Origin: Shinisaurus crocodilurus
Taxonomy: Eukaryota; Chordata; Lepidosauria; Squamata; Shinisauridae
Direction: 5' to 3'
Length of the DNA stretch: 64,000 bases
Assembly (NCBI GenBank): GCA_021292165.1
Contig: CM037877.1
Location: forward strand, 160,413,871 to 160,477,870
The stretch's first letter is position 1. Every line of letters begins with the position of its first letter. A model generated the notes under the pieces. It was not told the origin of the DNA. It made no database searches and saw nothing but the letters and a program-made list of their open reading frames with translations. Positions 56,568-64,000 of the stretch are shown here, piece by piece. Both the position numbers and the translations under genes were made by a program.

Positions 56568-56695
56568 GACAACTTGTAGCCTTCCAGATGTTTTGGCCTA
56601 CAACTCCCATTAGCCATGCTCAACACAGCAAATGGTGAGGGGTCATGGGAGTTGTGGCCCTCCAGATGTTCTGGCCCACAAGTTGCCCACCACGT
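56568..56695. mobile_element. Palindromic MITE, related family
   Basis: GACAACTTGTAGCCTTCCAG, ATGTTTTGGCCTACAACTCC on the left; GGGAGTTGTGGCCCTCCAGA, TGTTCTGGCCCACAAGTTGC on the right. Confidence 0.72.
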
Positions 56696-57399
56696 CCTTA
56701 GACTAAGAGAAACCCTGCTGCAGGCCTGTTTTTTTTAAACCCTGTCAGGGAGTTGTATATAGCCCTGTTATATATCTTAGCTTATTGATCTCCGTGTGGA
56801 ACCTGGGTAAATAACCAATGTTCAGACAACACCATTGACCTGAGTTTCCATGCTGCACCTCAAATGAACACACTTTTAAGAGGAGGGACTTTTGTAGAAC
56901 CACAAAAGTAACAATTAATGGCTAGTTACACTACACCAGAGAACATTATTCTCTATGGATATATTCTCTTCCTGCTCTGTTATGTGTTGACTTTGAGCTT
57001 AATGCCACTGCTCCTTTCACACTTCTCCATTCCACAGGATTCTAGTCCATACAAAGGAAAATAAATTGTTTGGGATGACTAGTATCCAGCCAGCAATTGT
57101 AAAGACAGACAGATTTTTTAAAAATAATCTGCTCCTAAAAGTACACGAATTCTTCCTAGCTTGAGACAGGCTACATTAAGCTCCAAGCAATTTACATAAC
57201 ATCATTATTCATAATATATGAGTACGTTTTTACAACAAATCTTTGCATTTCATTATATATTCGTTTTTGATGAACAGGCGGCTGCAGATTTTGCAAAAGT
57301 AAGAAGAATCTATCTGTATAAAAAACAAAACAAAAAAACATGTCATCCATGCAATACTGTAATTTTTCAACAGAATATTTAACATGTTTTTAACCATTC

Positions 57400-58312
57400 C
57401 AATATGGGAATTAGTTAAACAGCCTGTCCTGCATGGGGTAGCACTCCTACATACATCATCTGGGAGTGCTCCTCAATTCAAAGCTGTCACTGCAGGCTAC
57501 AGCTGTTCCTGGACTAGGATAATGTGGAAACAGCAGTCCTATGATAACCTCCCGACTAGACTATTGTAATATTCTCTACATGGGGCTTCCCTTCAAGAAG
57601 ATCTGGAAGCTGCAGCTGTAGCAGAATGCCGCTGCCCGTGCATTGACAGAGGCAGTGAGATGTAAGCATATTATACCAGCTTCGAAATCTCTGTACCAGC
57701 TGCCAGTGAGCTACTGGTTCCAATTCAAGCTGTTAGTACTAGTGTACAAAACCCTAAATGGTTCAGGACCCAGATACTTCAAGGACCATCTTCTCCAGTA
57801 CCGACCAACCTGGACCTGTGGCTCATGCTGGCTCAGCATGTCTGAGCGTGGAAAGCTAAGCAGGGTCAGGCCTGGTTGTTACTTGGATGGGAGACCCCTC
57901 TTCCAGTTTCCTGCATTCAGCATGGGGTTGGACTCGATAGCCTTGTACGCTCCTTCCAACTCTATGATCTATGAAATCAGCTGGGGAGGCTCTGCTTGTG
58001 GTGCCCTAGAGGAACATGGCCAGTGAGGCTACCGCACGTGACAGAGTCTTCTCTGTGGCGGCACCTTGGCTTTGGATATTTGGCTGTTCCCAACACCATT
58101 GTCACTCAGGCACCAGCTAAAGATGTATTTATTTGTACAGGCTTTTGGCATGTATGCAAGTACTTAATCTGTTTTAGTGATGGTTTTACTGTATTTTATT
58201 ATTATGTATTTGCAATTTTAGAGTTACAGTTTTAATGTTGTCCTGTTTTATATGGGTAGTTAGCTGCCCTGGGCAAACTGCAAGGAAAGTCAGGATATAA
58301 AGCCAATAAATA
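57400..58312 (+). mobile_element. L2-clade LINE, ORF2 end and 3' UTR, split by a SINE
   Basis: Translation in parts: DNLPTRLL-type start, YQLPVSYWFQFKLLVLVYKT, LNGSGPRYFKDHLLQ up to about 57810, the 5S-headed SINE, then RVFSVAAPWLWI-like and NTIVTQAPAKD. The 3' UTR ends GTAGTTAGCTGCCCTGGGCA, AGGATATAAAGCCAATAAAT. 5'-truncated and frame-shifted. Confidence 0.82.
57813..57977 (+). mobile_element. SINE with 5S rRNA head and CR1 tail, copy C
   Basis: GACCTGTGGCTCATGCTGGC, then TGTCTGAGCGTGGAAAGCTA, AGCAGGGTCAGGCCTGGTTG, TTACTTGGATGGGAGACCCC, then the tail GGGGTTGGACTCGATAGCCT, GCTCCTTCCAACTCTATGAT. Inserted in an L2 in the same orientation. Confidence 0.88.
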
Positions 58313-58313
58313 C

Positions 58314-58366
58314 AGGCAGTCGCAGGTTACGAATGTCCCGACTTACGGACGATGCATACTTAAGAA
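58314..58366. repeat. Minimal inverted-repeat element (GGCAGTC ends)
   Basis: GGCAGTCGCAGGTTACGAAT and TAAGAACGGACTGCC bracket about 53 bp directly after an L2 tail. It resembles ends of Tigger-like elements (CAGTC..GTTACGAA). Weak. Confidence 0.4.
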
Positions 58367-58667
58367 CGGACTGCCATATATGTAAATATCTGAGTTAAAT
58401 CTGGGTTTCCACCATCCTGAATAATTTGCTGTCAATCCACAAACGTGTCCATTTTACTAGTGTGCTAACTCCAGCTAACGTATGCATGAATTAAATAACA
58501 CAACCACAATACAGATCAATGGAGTGCCCTCAATACTAGCTTCCCCTCTACTGTGAAAACTAACCATTTAACGCTACCTTCTGCTTCCTTTATAACTAGT
58601 TTCATATACAGAAAAGGACTCATACTCTTATCCAATTATTGTTAATTGGATTATTGTTACTCAGGGC

Positions 58668-58785
58668 ACAATCCTACGCAAGTTTAGACAGAAAAAAGGC
58701 CTACAAAAAAGGCCAGATATGTTGGCTGGGGCATGCTGGGAGTTGTAGGCCTTTATTTCTGCCTATACTTGTATAGGATTGCGCC
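58668..58785. mobile_element. Short palindromic MITE (CAATCCTATGCATGTTTAGA family), copy 2
   Basis: GGGCACAATCCTACGCAAGT, TTAGACAGAAAAAAGGCCTA on the left; GGGAGTTGTAGGCCTTTATT and TATAGGATTGCGCCC on the right. Confidence 0.8.
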
Positions 58786-58894
58786 CACATAAGCCTTAGG
58801 TGAGGAACCTTGTCAAAAGGTCGTTCCCTATTATTAGTTCTGACAGAATATGCATCCTTATAATCAGATTCTGCCACAATTTAAAGTGTGATTC

Positions 58895-59340
58895 ATGTGT
58901 CACTCACATGTAGGGCATTCCCATGTTGAAGCAGGAGTGGGGCTGTGCTTCTAGCCCCACCCCCAACATCACATTTTCTTCCTCCAACATCCAGGCCTTG
59001 AGCGCAGTTGTCTGCAAAGGACCCCCAAAGGCTTGAGCCCGCTCCGCAGACCCCGCCCCCTCTGCCCCATAAGCCCCTCGCCGCTGTTATCTCCAATCTG
59101 ATTGGAGATAACGGCAGGGATTCTCCAACGCTGCTGCTTTGCTGTGCACGGGGCTTCCCTGCACTGTAGGGGCTTTCCGTGTTTGGGTTGTAAGTGCGAC
59201 CACCTGCTCATCCACTGCGGTCCCTTTTGCAGACAGCCATACTCAACACATGGATGTTGGAGGAAGGAGACACGATGCTGGGAACCGCTCATGCTTCAAG
59301 ATTGGAATGTCCTACACGCAAGCAACACGTGAACAGGCCT
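58895..59340. mobile_element. Foldback element, about 215-bp inverted arms
   Basis: The two halves are inverted copies meeting at 59085-59115 (TGTTATCTCCAATC-TG-ATTGGAGATAACG). Paired stretches include CTTCCTCCAACATCCAGGCC / CATGGATGTTGGAGGAAG, GTTGTCTGCAAAGGAC / GTCCCTTTTGCAGACAG, and GTAGGGCATTCCCATGTTGA / AAGATTGGAATGTCCTACAC. The arms have diverged by perhaps 15-20%. Probably a foldback DNA transposon. Confidence 0.8.
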
Positions 59341-59502
59341 TAAGTAGTGAGAGCGCATTATCTCAATTGTTTCTGTAACAGGGATTCCTGCACTCCTCTT
59401 CACCTCCCCCTCACTCCAGCTCCCTTACGAACACTTTTGCAACCATTTCAGAAAGGGGTGTGAAAAATCACTGGTCTGAATCCAGACTTTTGTCATTCTT
59501 AG

Positions 59503-60296
59503 TGTCAGGATCTGCGCAGATGGAACTCTGCAGCTCCATCTGGTGGCCGCTTTCCAGACAGCAGCCCAGCCCACTCTGCTTCTTCACAGAATCCTGCCCC
59601 AAACCTCCAGCTGCTCCCAGGCCTGCTAATGCAGACCAGCTGGGGGCTGCAGGAAGCCCTACATAAGGGCATCCTCCACACTACAGCCTTTGCCACAGTA
59701 ACACAAGCCTCTGTGTTGTCTGCAGCTGGTTCCTGTCTCCAGCAACCGGCCTGGGCCCGGTATTTGACCCATGGCTGCTCTTGACCAATGCTTCTGCCTC
59801 TTGTCTCTGGCCCTTGCCTGGACTCTGTTTGCTCTTGGATTTTGCCTCTGACCCTTGCCTGGACTCTGCTTGCTCTTTGGATTTGCTTCTGGCCCTTGCC
59901 TGGACTCTGCTCTTGGATTTTGCCTCTTACCTCTGACCCTTGCCTGGACTCTGCTTGCTCTTTGGATTTGCCTCTTGCCTCTGGCCCTTGCCTGGACTCT
60001 GCTCTTGGATTTTGCCTCTTACCTCTGGCCCTTGCCTGGACTCTGCTCTTGGATTTTGCCTCTGACTCTTGCCTGGACTCTGTTGCTCTTTGGATTTGCC
60101 TCCTGCCTTTGGCCTGTGCTTGAACCCTGTTTGCTTGCTGGACTTGCCTCCTGCCTCTGGCCCCCACCTCACTTGGTACGTGCTCTGACAGCCTGTCTTC
60201 TGGATTCTGCTCACCCCTGACCTGCTCCTGCCTCCATCATCCCCTGGTCCCGGCGTTCTGCTCAGGACCCTTGCCACCCACGACCTGGAGCTGACA
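59503..60296 (+). mobile_element. Solo LTR with 5-bp target duplication
   Basis: 794 bp starting TGTCAGGATCTGCGCAG and ending GACCTGGAGCTGACA, flanked by the exact 5-bp repeat CTTAG (59498-59502 and 60297-60301). TG...CA ends and a 5-bp duplication mark an LTR retroelement (Gypsy-type or ERV not resolved). A TATA-like CCTACATAAGGGC lies near 59660. No internal region is present, so it formed by LTR-LTR recombination. A minisatellite occupies about 59813-60150. The strand is arbitrary, set by the TATA-like site. Confidence 0.88.
59813..60150 (+). repeat. Minisatellite, 37-48 bp units, within the LTR
   Basis: At least seven occurrences of CTTGCCTGGACTCTG spaced 41, 41, 44, 48, 44 and 37 bp, with TTGGATTTTGCCTCT between them. 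It is free of stops in several frames, so a Leu/Trp-rich frame on one strand and a Gln/Arg/Ser-rich one on the other are artefacts. Confidence 0.92.
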
Positions 60297-60562
60297 CTTA
60301 GAGTAAACCCACTGAAATCAATGGGTCTTAAGTTAGTCATGATCCAGTTCTCTCTGATTGATTTCAGTGGGTCTACACTAAGCATGATTAAGTCTGGATC
60401 CAATGCACTGGAAATTTATAGTGCTTTGTTAATGTTCTTGGGAGGGGTGGGGAGAACCCATCCCTTTCAGCTCAGTACTAATAAAAAAATGAAAATGTAA
60501 GAAAAACCTGGACAATAATCAATATCCAAGTTGGTGTTGACAATGACATGCTCAGCTGCTGC

Positions 60563-60563
<1 letters not shown>

Positions 60564-60595
<32 letters not shown>
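60564..60595 (+). repeat. (AT)n microsatellite
   Basis: About fifteen AT units. Confidence 0.95.
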
Positions 60596-60596
<1 letters not shown>

Positions 60597-60942
60597 CCGC
60601 AAGAAAATATACAGCACATAAAGGAAAAGGAACAAAAGCCAGTTTAAATATATTATTTTCTCACTCATAGAGTCCATTTTGGTCCTCCTAACTTAGGACA
60701 GAACTAGGCATTGCAGTACATAACACCCTTGGTCTCTACCACATCTTCCTTCTCCTCCTGTTCTTCACCCAGTAATGTCTAGTAATAGAAACTGTGTGCT
60801 GTGATGTCACTGTTTTGTGAGTTTCCACACCCCACAAGCAGCACCCAAAGAAGTGAAGCAGGAGTGAGGGAACCTATAACACAATGATACAAAACCACAC
60901 ATTTTGTATCAGTAGACACTAGCAGGAGAGAAAGAGTAGGAG

Positions 60943-60992
60943 ATTTATTTATTTATTTATTATATTTATACCTCGCCTTTTTCCCTGCAAGA
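60943..60992 (-). mobile_element. tRNA-derived SINE, 3' end only
   Basis: ATTTATTTATTTATTATATT, then TATACCTCGCCTTTTTCCCT and GCAAG: the last 50 bp of the family seen at 9103. Confidence 0.75.
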
Positions 60993-61194
60993 TGTAGGGC
61001 TGCCATTTTTGGCAGCAGCTGTGCATGTGCCATAATGTCTTCTTCAGCTTAGAACAAAGGTTTGGTGCCAGCTGTAATGATCTGACAATGGTTGGATCCC
61101 CAAAGGGCTTTAGGGAATAGTTTCATAACAAAACATTAACTATCATCAACCTCACTGACATGAATATTGGTTCATTGTTACAGTCATGGATACA

Positions 61195-61368
61195 GGCCTG
61201 TGGCTTATGCTGGCTTAGCTTGTCTGAGCGTGGAAAGTTAAGCAGGGTCAAGCCTGGTTATTACTTGGATGGGAGACCCCTCCTCTAGTTTCCTGCATTG
61301 AGCAGGGGGTTGGACTCAATAGCATTGTAGGCTCCTTCCAACTCTATGATATATGAAATCTATGAAAT
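61195..61368 (+). mobile_element. SINE with 5S rRNA head and CR1 tail, copy D
   Basis: Most complete head: GCCTGTGGCTTATGCTGGCT, TGTCTGAGCGTGGAAAGTTA, AGCAGGGTCAAGCCTGGTTA, TTACTTGGATGGGAGACCCC, then TTTCCTGCATTGAGCAGGGG, GTTGGACTCAATAGCATTGT and CTCCTTCCAACTCTATGATA. Confidence 0.9.
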
Positions 61369-62354
61369 ATATACATGAATCTGTCCTAACAAATTACAGA
61401 AGTTAGTCTCACTGACTTCCAACAGACTTGAACAACAAACGGTTTAGAATAGATAGAATCACAGCCTTACTCAGCTATTTTTGAAAAACATCTTTGAAAA
61501 CATTTTTGCCTTGTAACCCGAACTGTCAAATGTTCTCCAGCATCCAAGTCTAGGTCTGATATCCTCCTCAGGAGTATGTGTGGAATGCTTGCAGAAGAAG
61601 GATAAACTTGGAAGGTGTTTTTTAAAATCCATATTTACTATGCAACCATTAAGAGATTTTATCCACCTCCAGAAACATACTGCTTTTTGGCCTTCATTGC
61701 CTACATAGGGTTGGTAGGTTGCAATGACCCAGTAGTCACAGTAGAAGCCACAACTGACAAAATTCCCTTGGCTAAGTCCAGACCAGTCCCAGCAACCTGC
61801 TCCTTTAGCCACGCTCTCTCTTCACCAGCCTTACTTGCACTCTTCTCTCCCACACCCACCTAGCCACAGCAGAGCTCCTTACCTTGACTGCTGTGAAGTT
61901 ACTCCAGAGGCCCCTCTCTGATTAACCCCTTTTCCTCTCCGTTCCCTGCCTCTTCTGCCCATTTCCTCAAGCCATCTAGCCTTCCCTCTGGTTCCTTTTT
62001 CCAAGTCCATTCATTCTTTGCAACCACCCTTCAGCCTCCATGCCTCTGACCTCCTTCTCCCTTTGTTTCCTTACATCTTGTAGATCTGTCCTATGTCTTT
62101 ACGATCCTCAGCCTGCTGCTGCATGGGGTTTTAATTCCAAGCCACTTTCCCTTCCCTCACAGAAGCTGCACTGCAAACGGTTTAGTGCCCTGAGCAACTG
62201 AACATTCCCAGCTCAGCTCACCACTGCCAGAAGCAGCACCACCACAAGTACAATTCTATGTAGACTGCTATTAGCTTTCACCATTTCAAAGACATATGAT
62301 TTAGTATGAGAGGATAATGTTTATGCTTTACCATTAGTTAAGCATGTTATTGTT

Positions 62355-62597
62355 GTTGTTTGTTTATTATTACATTTATAATCCCCTTTTTTCCTCTTGC
62401 AAGGAACCCAAGGTGGCTTAATGGTCCTCTTCCTCTCCATTTTATCCTCACAACAACCCTGTGAGGCAGGTTAGGCTGAGAGTCAGTGGCTGGCCCAAAG
62501 TCACCCAGTGAGCTTCATGGCCGAGCGGGGACTAGAACCCAGATCTCCCAAGTCCCAGTCCAACACTCTAACCACTACACCACACTGGCTCTCTAAT
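62355..62597 (-). mobile_element. tRNA-derived SINE, near full length
   Basis: Minus strand: AGAGAGCCAGTGTGGTGTAG, GGGTTCTAGTCCCCGCTCGG, TGACTTTGGGCCAGCCACTG, CCTCACAGGGTTGTTGTGAG, then CCTTGGGTTCCTTGCAAGAG and a TATAAATGTAATAAT end. Confidence 0.9.
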
Positions 62598-62638
62598 GTA
62601 TTTTAATTATGCAAATTTGTTTGCACAAATTGCATTTG

Positions 62639-63200
62639 CACAGTGGCTAAGAGTGCAAGCCTGGAACATCCCTGGTTAAACTCACCGGAGTCACAAACTT
62701 ACTAGGGGGCCTTAGGCAAGCCCAGCGCCAGCGCCAAGAGTAGGCATGGTTGGGCACCTGCTGAGGGTGCCGGGGTCCACCAACAAGTACCCCCTGCAGA
62801 TGCTCTTCCTCTCCGCCATTGCAACCTGCTTGTTCACCGGCCTCTCGCTCTGGCCCAGACCACAAAGGTGGTGAGAAAGTGGAGCAGTAGATGCCACTGC
62901 CTACTTCCTCACTGGCTCTCTGCCTACCAAGCAACCAAGCAATAGCAATGATGAGAAAGAGGATAAGGTGCAACAGCGGCCAGCAACAATGGCAGTGAGA
63001 CGGCAGATTCACTGAGGGCGGGGGCCGATTGAGGGTGTCTTGCCCAAAAGCCCTCCAAAACCTGGAGCTGGCACTGAGCAAGCCACCGTTCTTTCCACCT
63101 TCCACTGGAGCCACCCATTCGAGTAATCCCAGCCTACATGACAGGGCTGTTATAAGCATCACTGAGATAATATATGTGAAGAACTTTGAATGTACTATAT
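62639..63200 (+). mobile_element. MIR-like CORE-SINE, split by a hAT MITE
   Basis: Left piece 62639-62722 (CACAGTGGCTAAGAGTGCAA, CTCACCGGAGTCACAAACTT, ACTAGGGGGCCTTAGGCAAG) parallels the MIR head and 'cttgggcaag' core. Right piece 63085-63200 (GACAGGGCTGTTATAAGCAT, CACTGAGATAATATATGTGA, AGAACTTTGAATGTAC) parallels the MIR 3' half. Confidence 0.6.
62723..63076. mobile_element. hAT MITE with near-perfect 8-bp duplication
   Basis: 354 bp starting CAGCGCCAGCGCCAAGAG and ending AAAACCTGGAGCTGGCACTG. The flanks are GGCAAGCC (62715-62722) and AGCAAGCC (63077-63084), 7 of 8 identical. The interior is G+C-rich, with no transposase. Confidence 0.78.
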
Positions 63201-64000
63201 CAGTGGTATTACAGTTTTTGCTGGCCTCCCTGGGTACAGTGTAGAGAGGCAGGATGTTAAATTTTCAACTAAGATCCATAAGCAGGATTCTCAATTCCAT
63301 GTGGATTTCCTATTTGGTTATAACATTTTCCACACTTACCGTATTCAGTCACAGAAGACATTTCCAAAAGCATCCCCCCACAGAGGAAAACATTTGTGTT
63401 TGAATCGGCCCATCGCCTCATAGCTTTTTGTTGAGCAATTCTGTCCTTTTGTCCGTCAGCACGTTCCAAATTATATATTCTTCAGTAGCGTTAATGCAAA
63501 ATGCAAAGGATCTTACTTCTGTTCAAACTCTGTTGACAGCAGAGAGAAAAGAGGGAACAGAATGCGATCCAGCTGGGACCACCACAACAGATAATATTGA
63601 TACAGTGAAGATGAGACAGACAAGGCTGAAAGGAGCAGTGGGACCAAGCTCAAAACATAACAAATAGAGTGCAAGAGAGCCAGGAGCTTGCATTGAGGGA
63701 GCAAAGAATAAAATAGCGCTGATGTGTCAAGACACCACAACACAGTGGGAGCAATGTATTACAGAAAGGTAGAGTGCTGGAAATTCTGTTACAGGCTCCA
63801 TTTTTTGTGTGTTTTGACTGTATCGTGGGGACTGGTGAACACAGGTGCTTCTGTTAATTCTGTGCTTCCTAGCAATACCATCGGCAAGAACTAATTTATT
63901 AATTTCCTGAAGCCTTACATTATCAGTGTTTTAATTTTTTTCTAAAATTTCACTGTGTGCAGCCAGCTGTTCTCTTTGTTCCTGTCCTGGGGGTAACCAT

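Larger units (their letters stand above)
59472..60405. mobile_element. MITE (GGATCCAGACTTA family) split by a solo LTR
   Basis: Left piece 59472-59502 (CTGAATCCAGACTTTTGTCA, TTCTTAG). Right piece from 60297 (CTTAGAGTAAACCCACTGAA, ATCAATGGGTC ... TGATTAAGTCTGGATCCAAT). The repeat is continuous once the LTR and one target copy are removed. Confidence 0.8.

Noticed and set aside
59505..60403. Long Gln/Arg/Ser-rich and Leu/Trp-rich open frames as protein genes
   Set aside because: They coincide with the minisatellite inside the solo LTR, occur on both strands, and show no recognisable domain.

Overview
The window looks like intronic DNA from a squamate reptile (a lizard; family not resolved). 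CR1, L2 and L1 LINEs, tRNA-derived SINEs whose tails end in ATAAAT-type repeats, hAT, Tc1/mariner-like and PIF/Harbinger-like miniature transposons, Helitrons and many microsatellites make up most of what can be recognised. This repeat mix and the intact CR1 reverse transcriptase point to a non-avian sauropsid. The species call is inference.

One host exon is recognisable: an 83-nt exon on the minus strand (34525-34607) with a canonical acceptor and donor. Its translation matches residues 51-77 plus a split codon 78 of vertebrate DPYD (dihydropyrimidine dehydrogenase), and its length and phase match human exon 3 as I recall them. The window is therefore read as DPYD on the minus strand: intron 2 (34608 upward), exon 3, then intron 3 (34524 downward). 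Neither exon 2 nor exon 4 was seen. A second minus-strand segment (11913-11975) has exon-like borders and would keep the DPYD frame; it may be a cassette exon or a pseudo-exon.

Layout. 0-10 kb: 5S-rRNA-headed SINE, L2 pieces, two hAT elements with perfect 8-bp target duplications, a palindrome beside a mariner-like MITE, and a tRNA SINE. 10-20 kb: a second 5S-headed SINE, L2 fragments (one nested in another), the candidate exon, and a Harbinger-like MITE nested in a palindromic MITE. 20-34 kb: a Helitron interrupted by a SINE, a hAT element with an internal GT array, a CR1 with a 758-codon open reverse-transcriptase frame, two mariner-like MITEs, and a tRNA SINE split by later insertions. 34.5 kb: DPYD exon 3, with an (ATT)14 tract directly upstream of its acceptor. 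35-46 kb: a 5'-truncated L2 carrying a full Helitron, a palindrome, a 92-bp tandem duplication, and a multi-layer LINE nest (L1, then a LINE with a C2H2 tail, then a 1.8-kb L1-like element with a 17-bp target duplication). 46-64 kb: L2 pieces, a LINE 5' end with repeated leader, two more 5S-headed SINEs, a long foldback element, a solo LTR inside a MITE, and a MIR-like SINE split by a hAT element.

The most interesting items are the SINE family with a 5S rRNA head and CR1 tail (four copies), the microsatellite that forms the exon 3 splice acceptor region, the possible in-frame cassette exon, the Helitron with a duplicated 3' end, and several nested insertions whose order can be read from exact target duplications. 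No tRNA or rRNA gene, CRISPR array, operon or prokaryotic feature is present.
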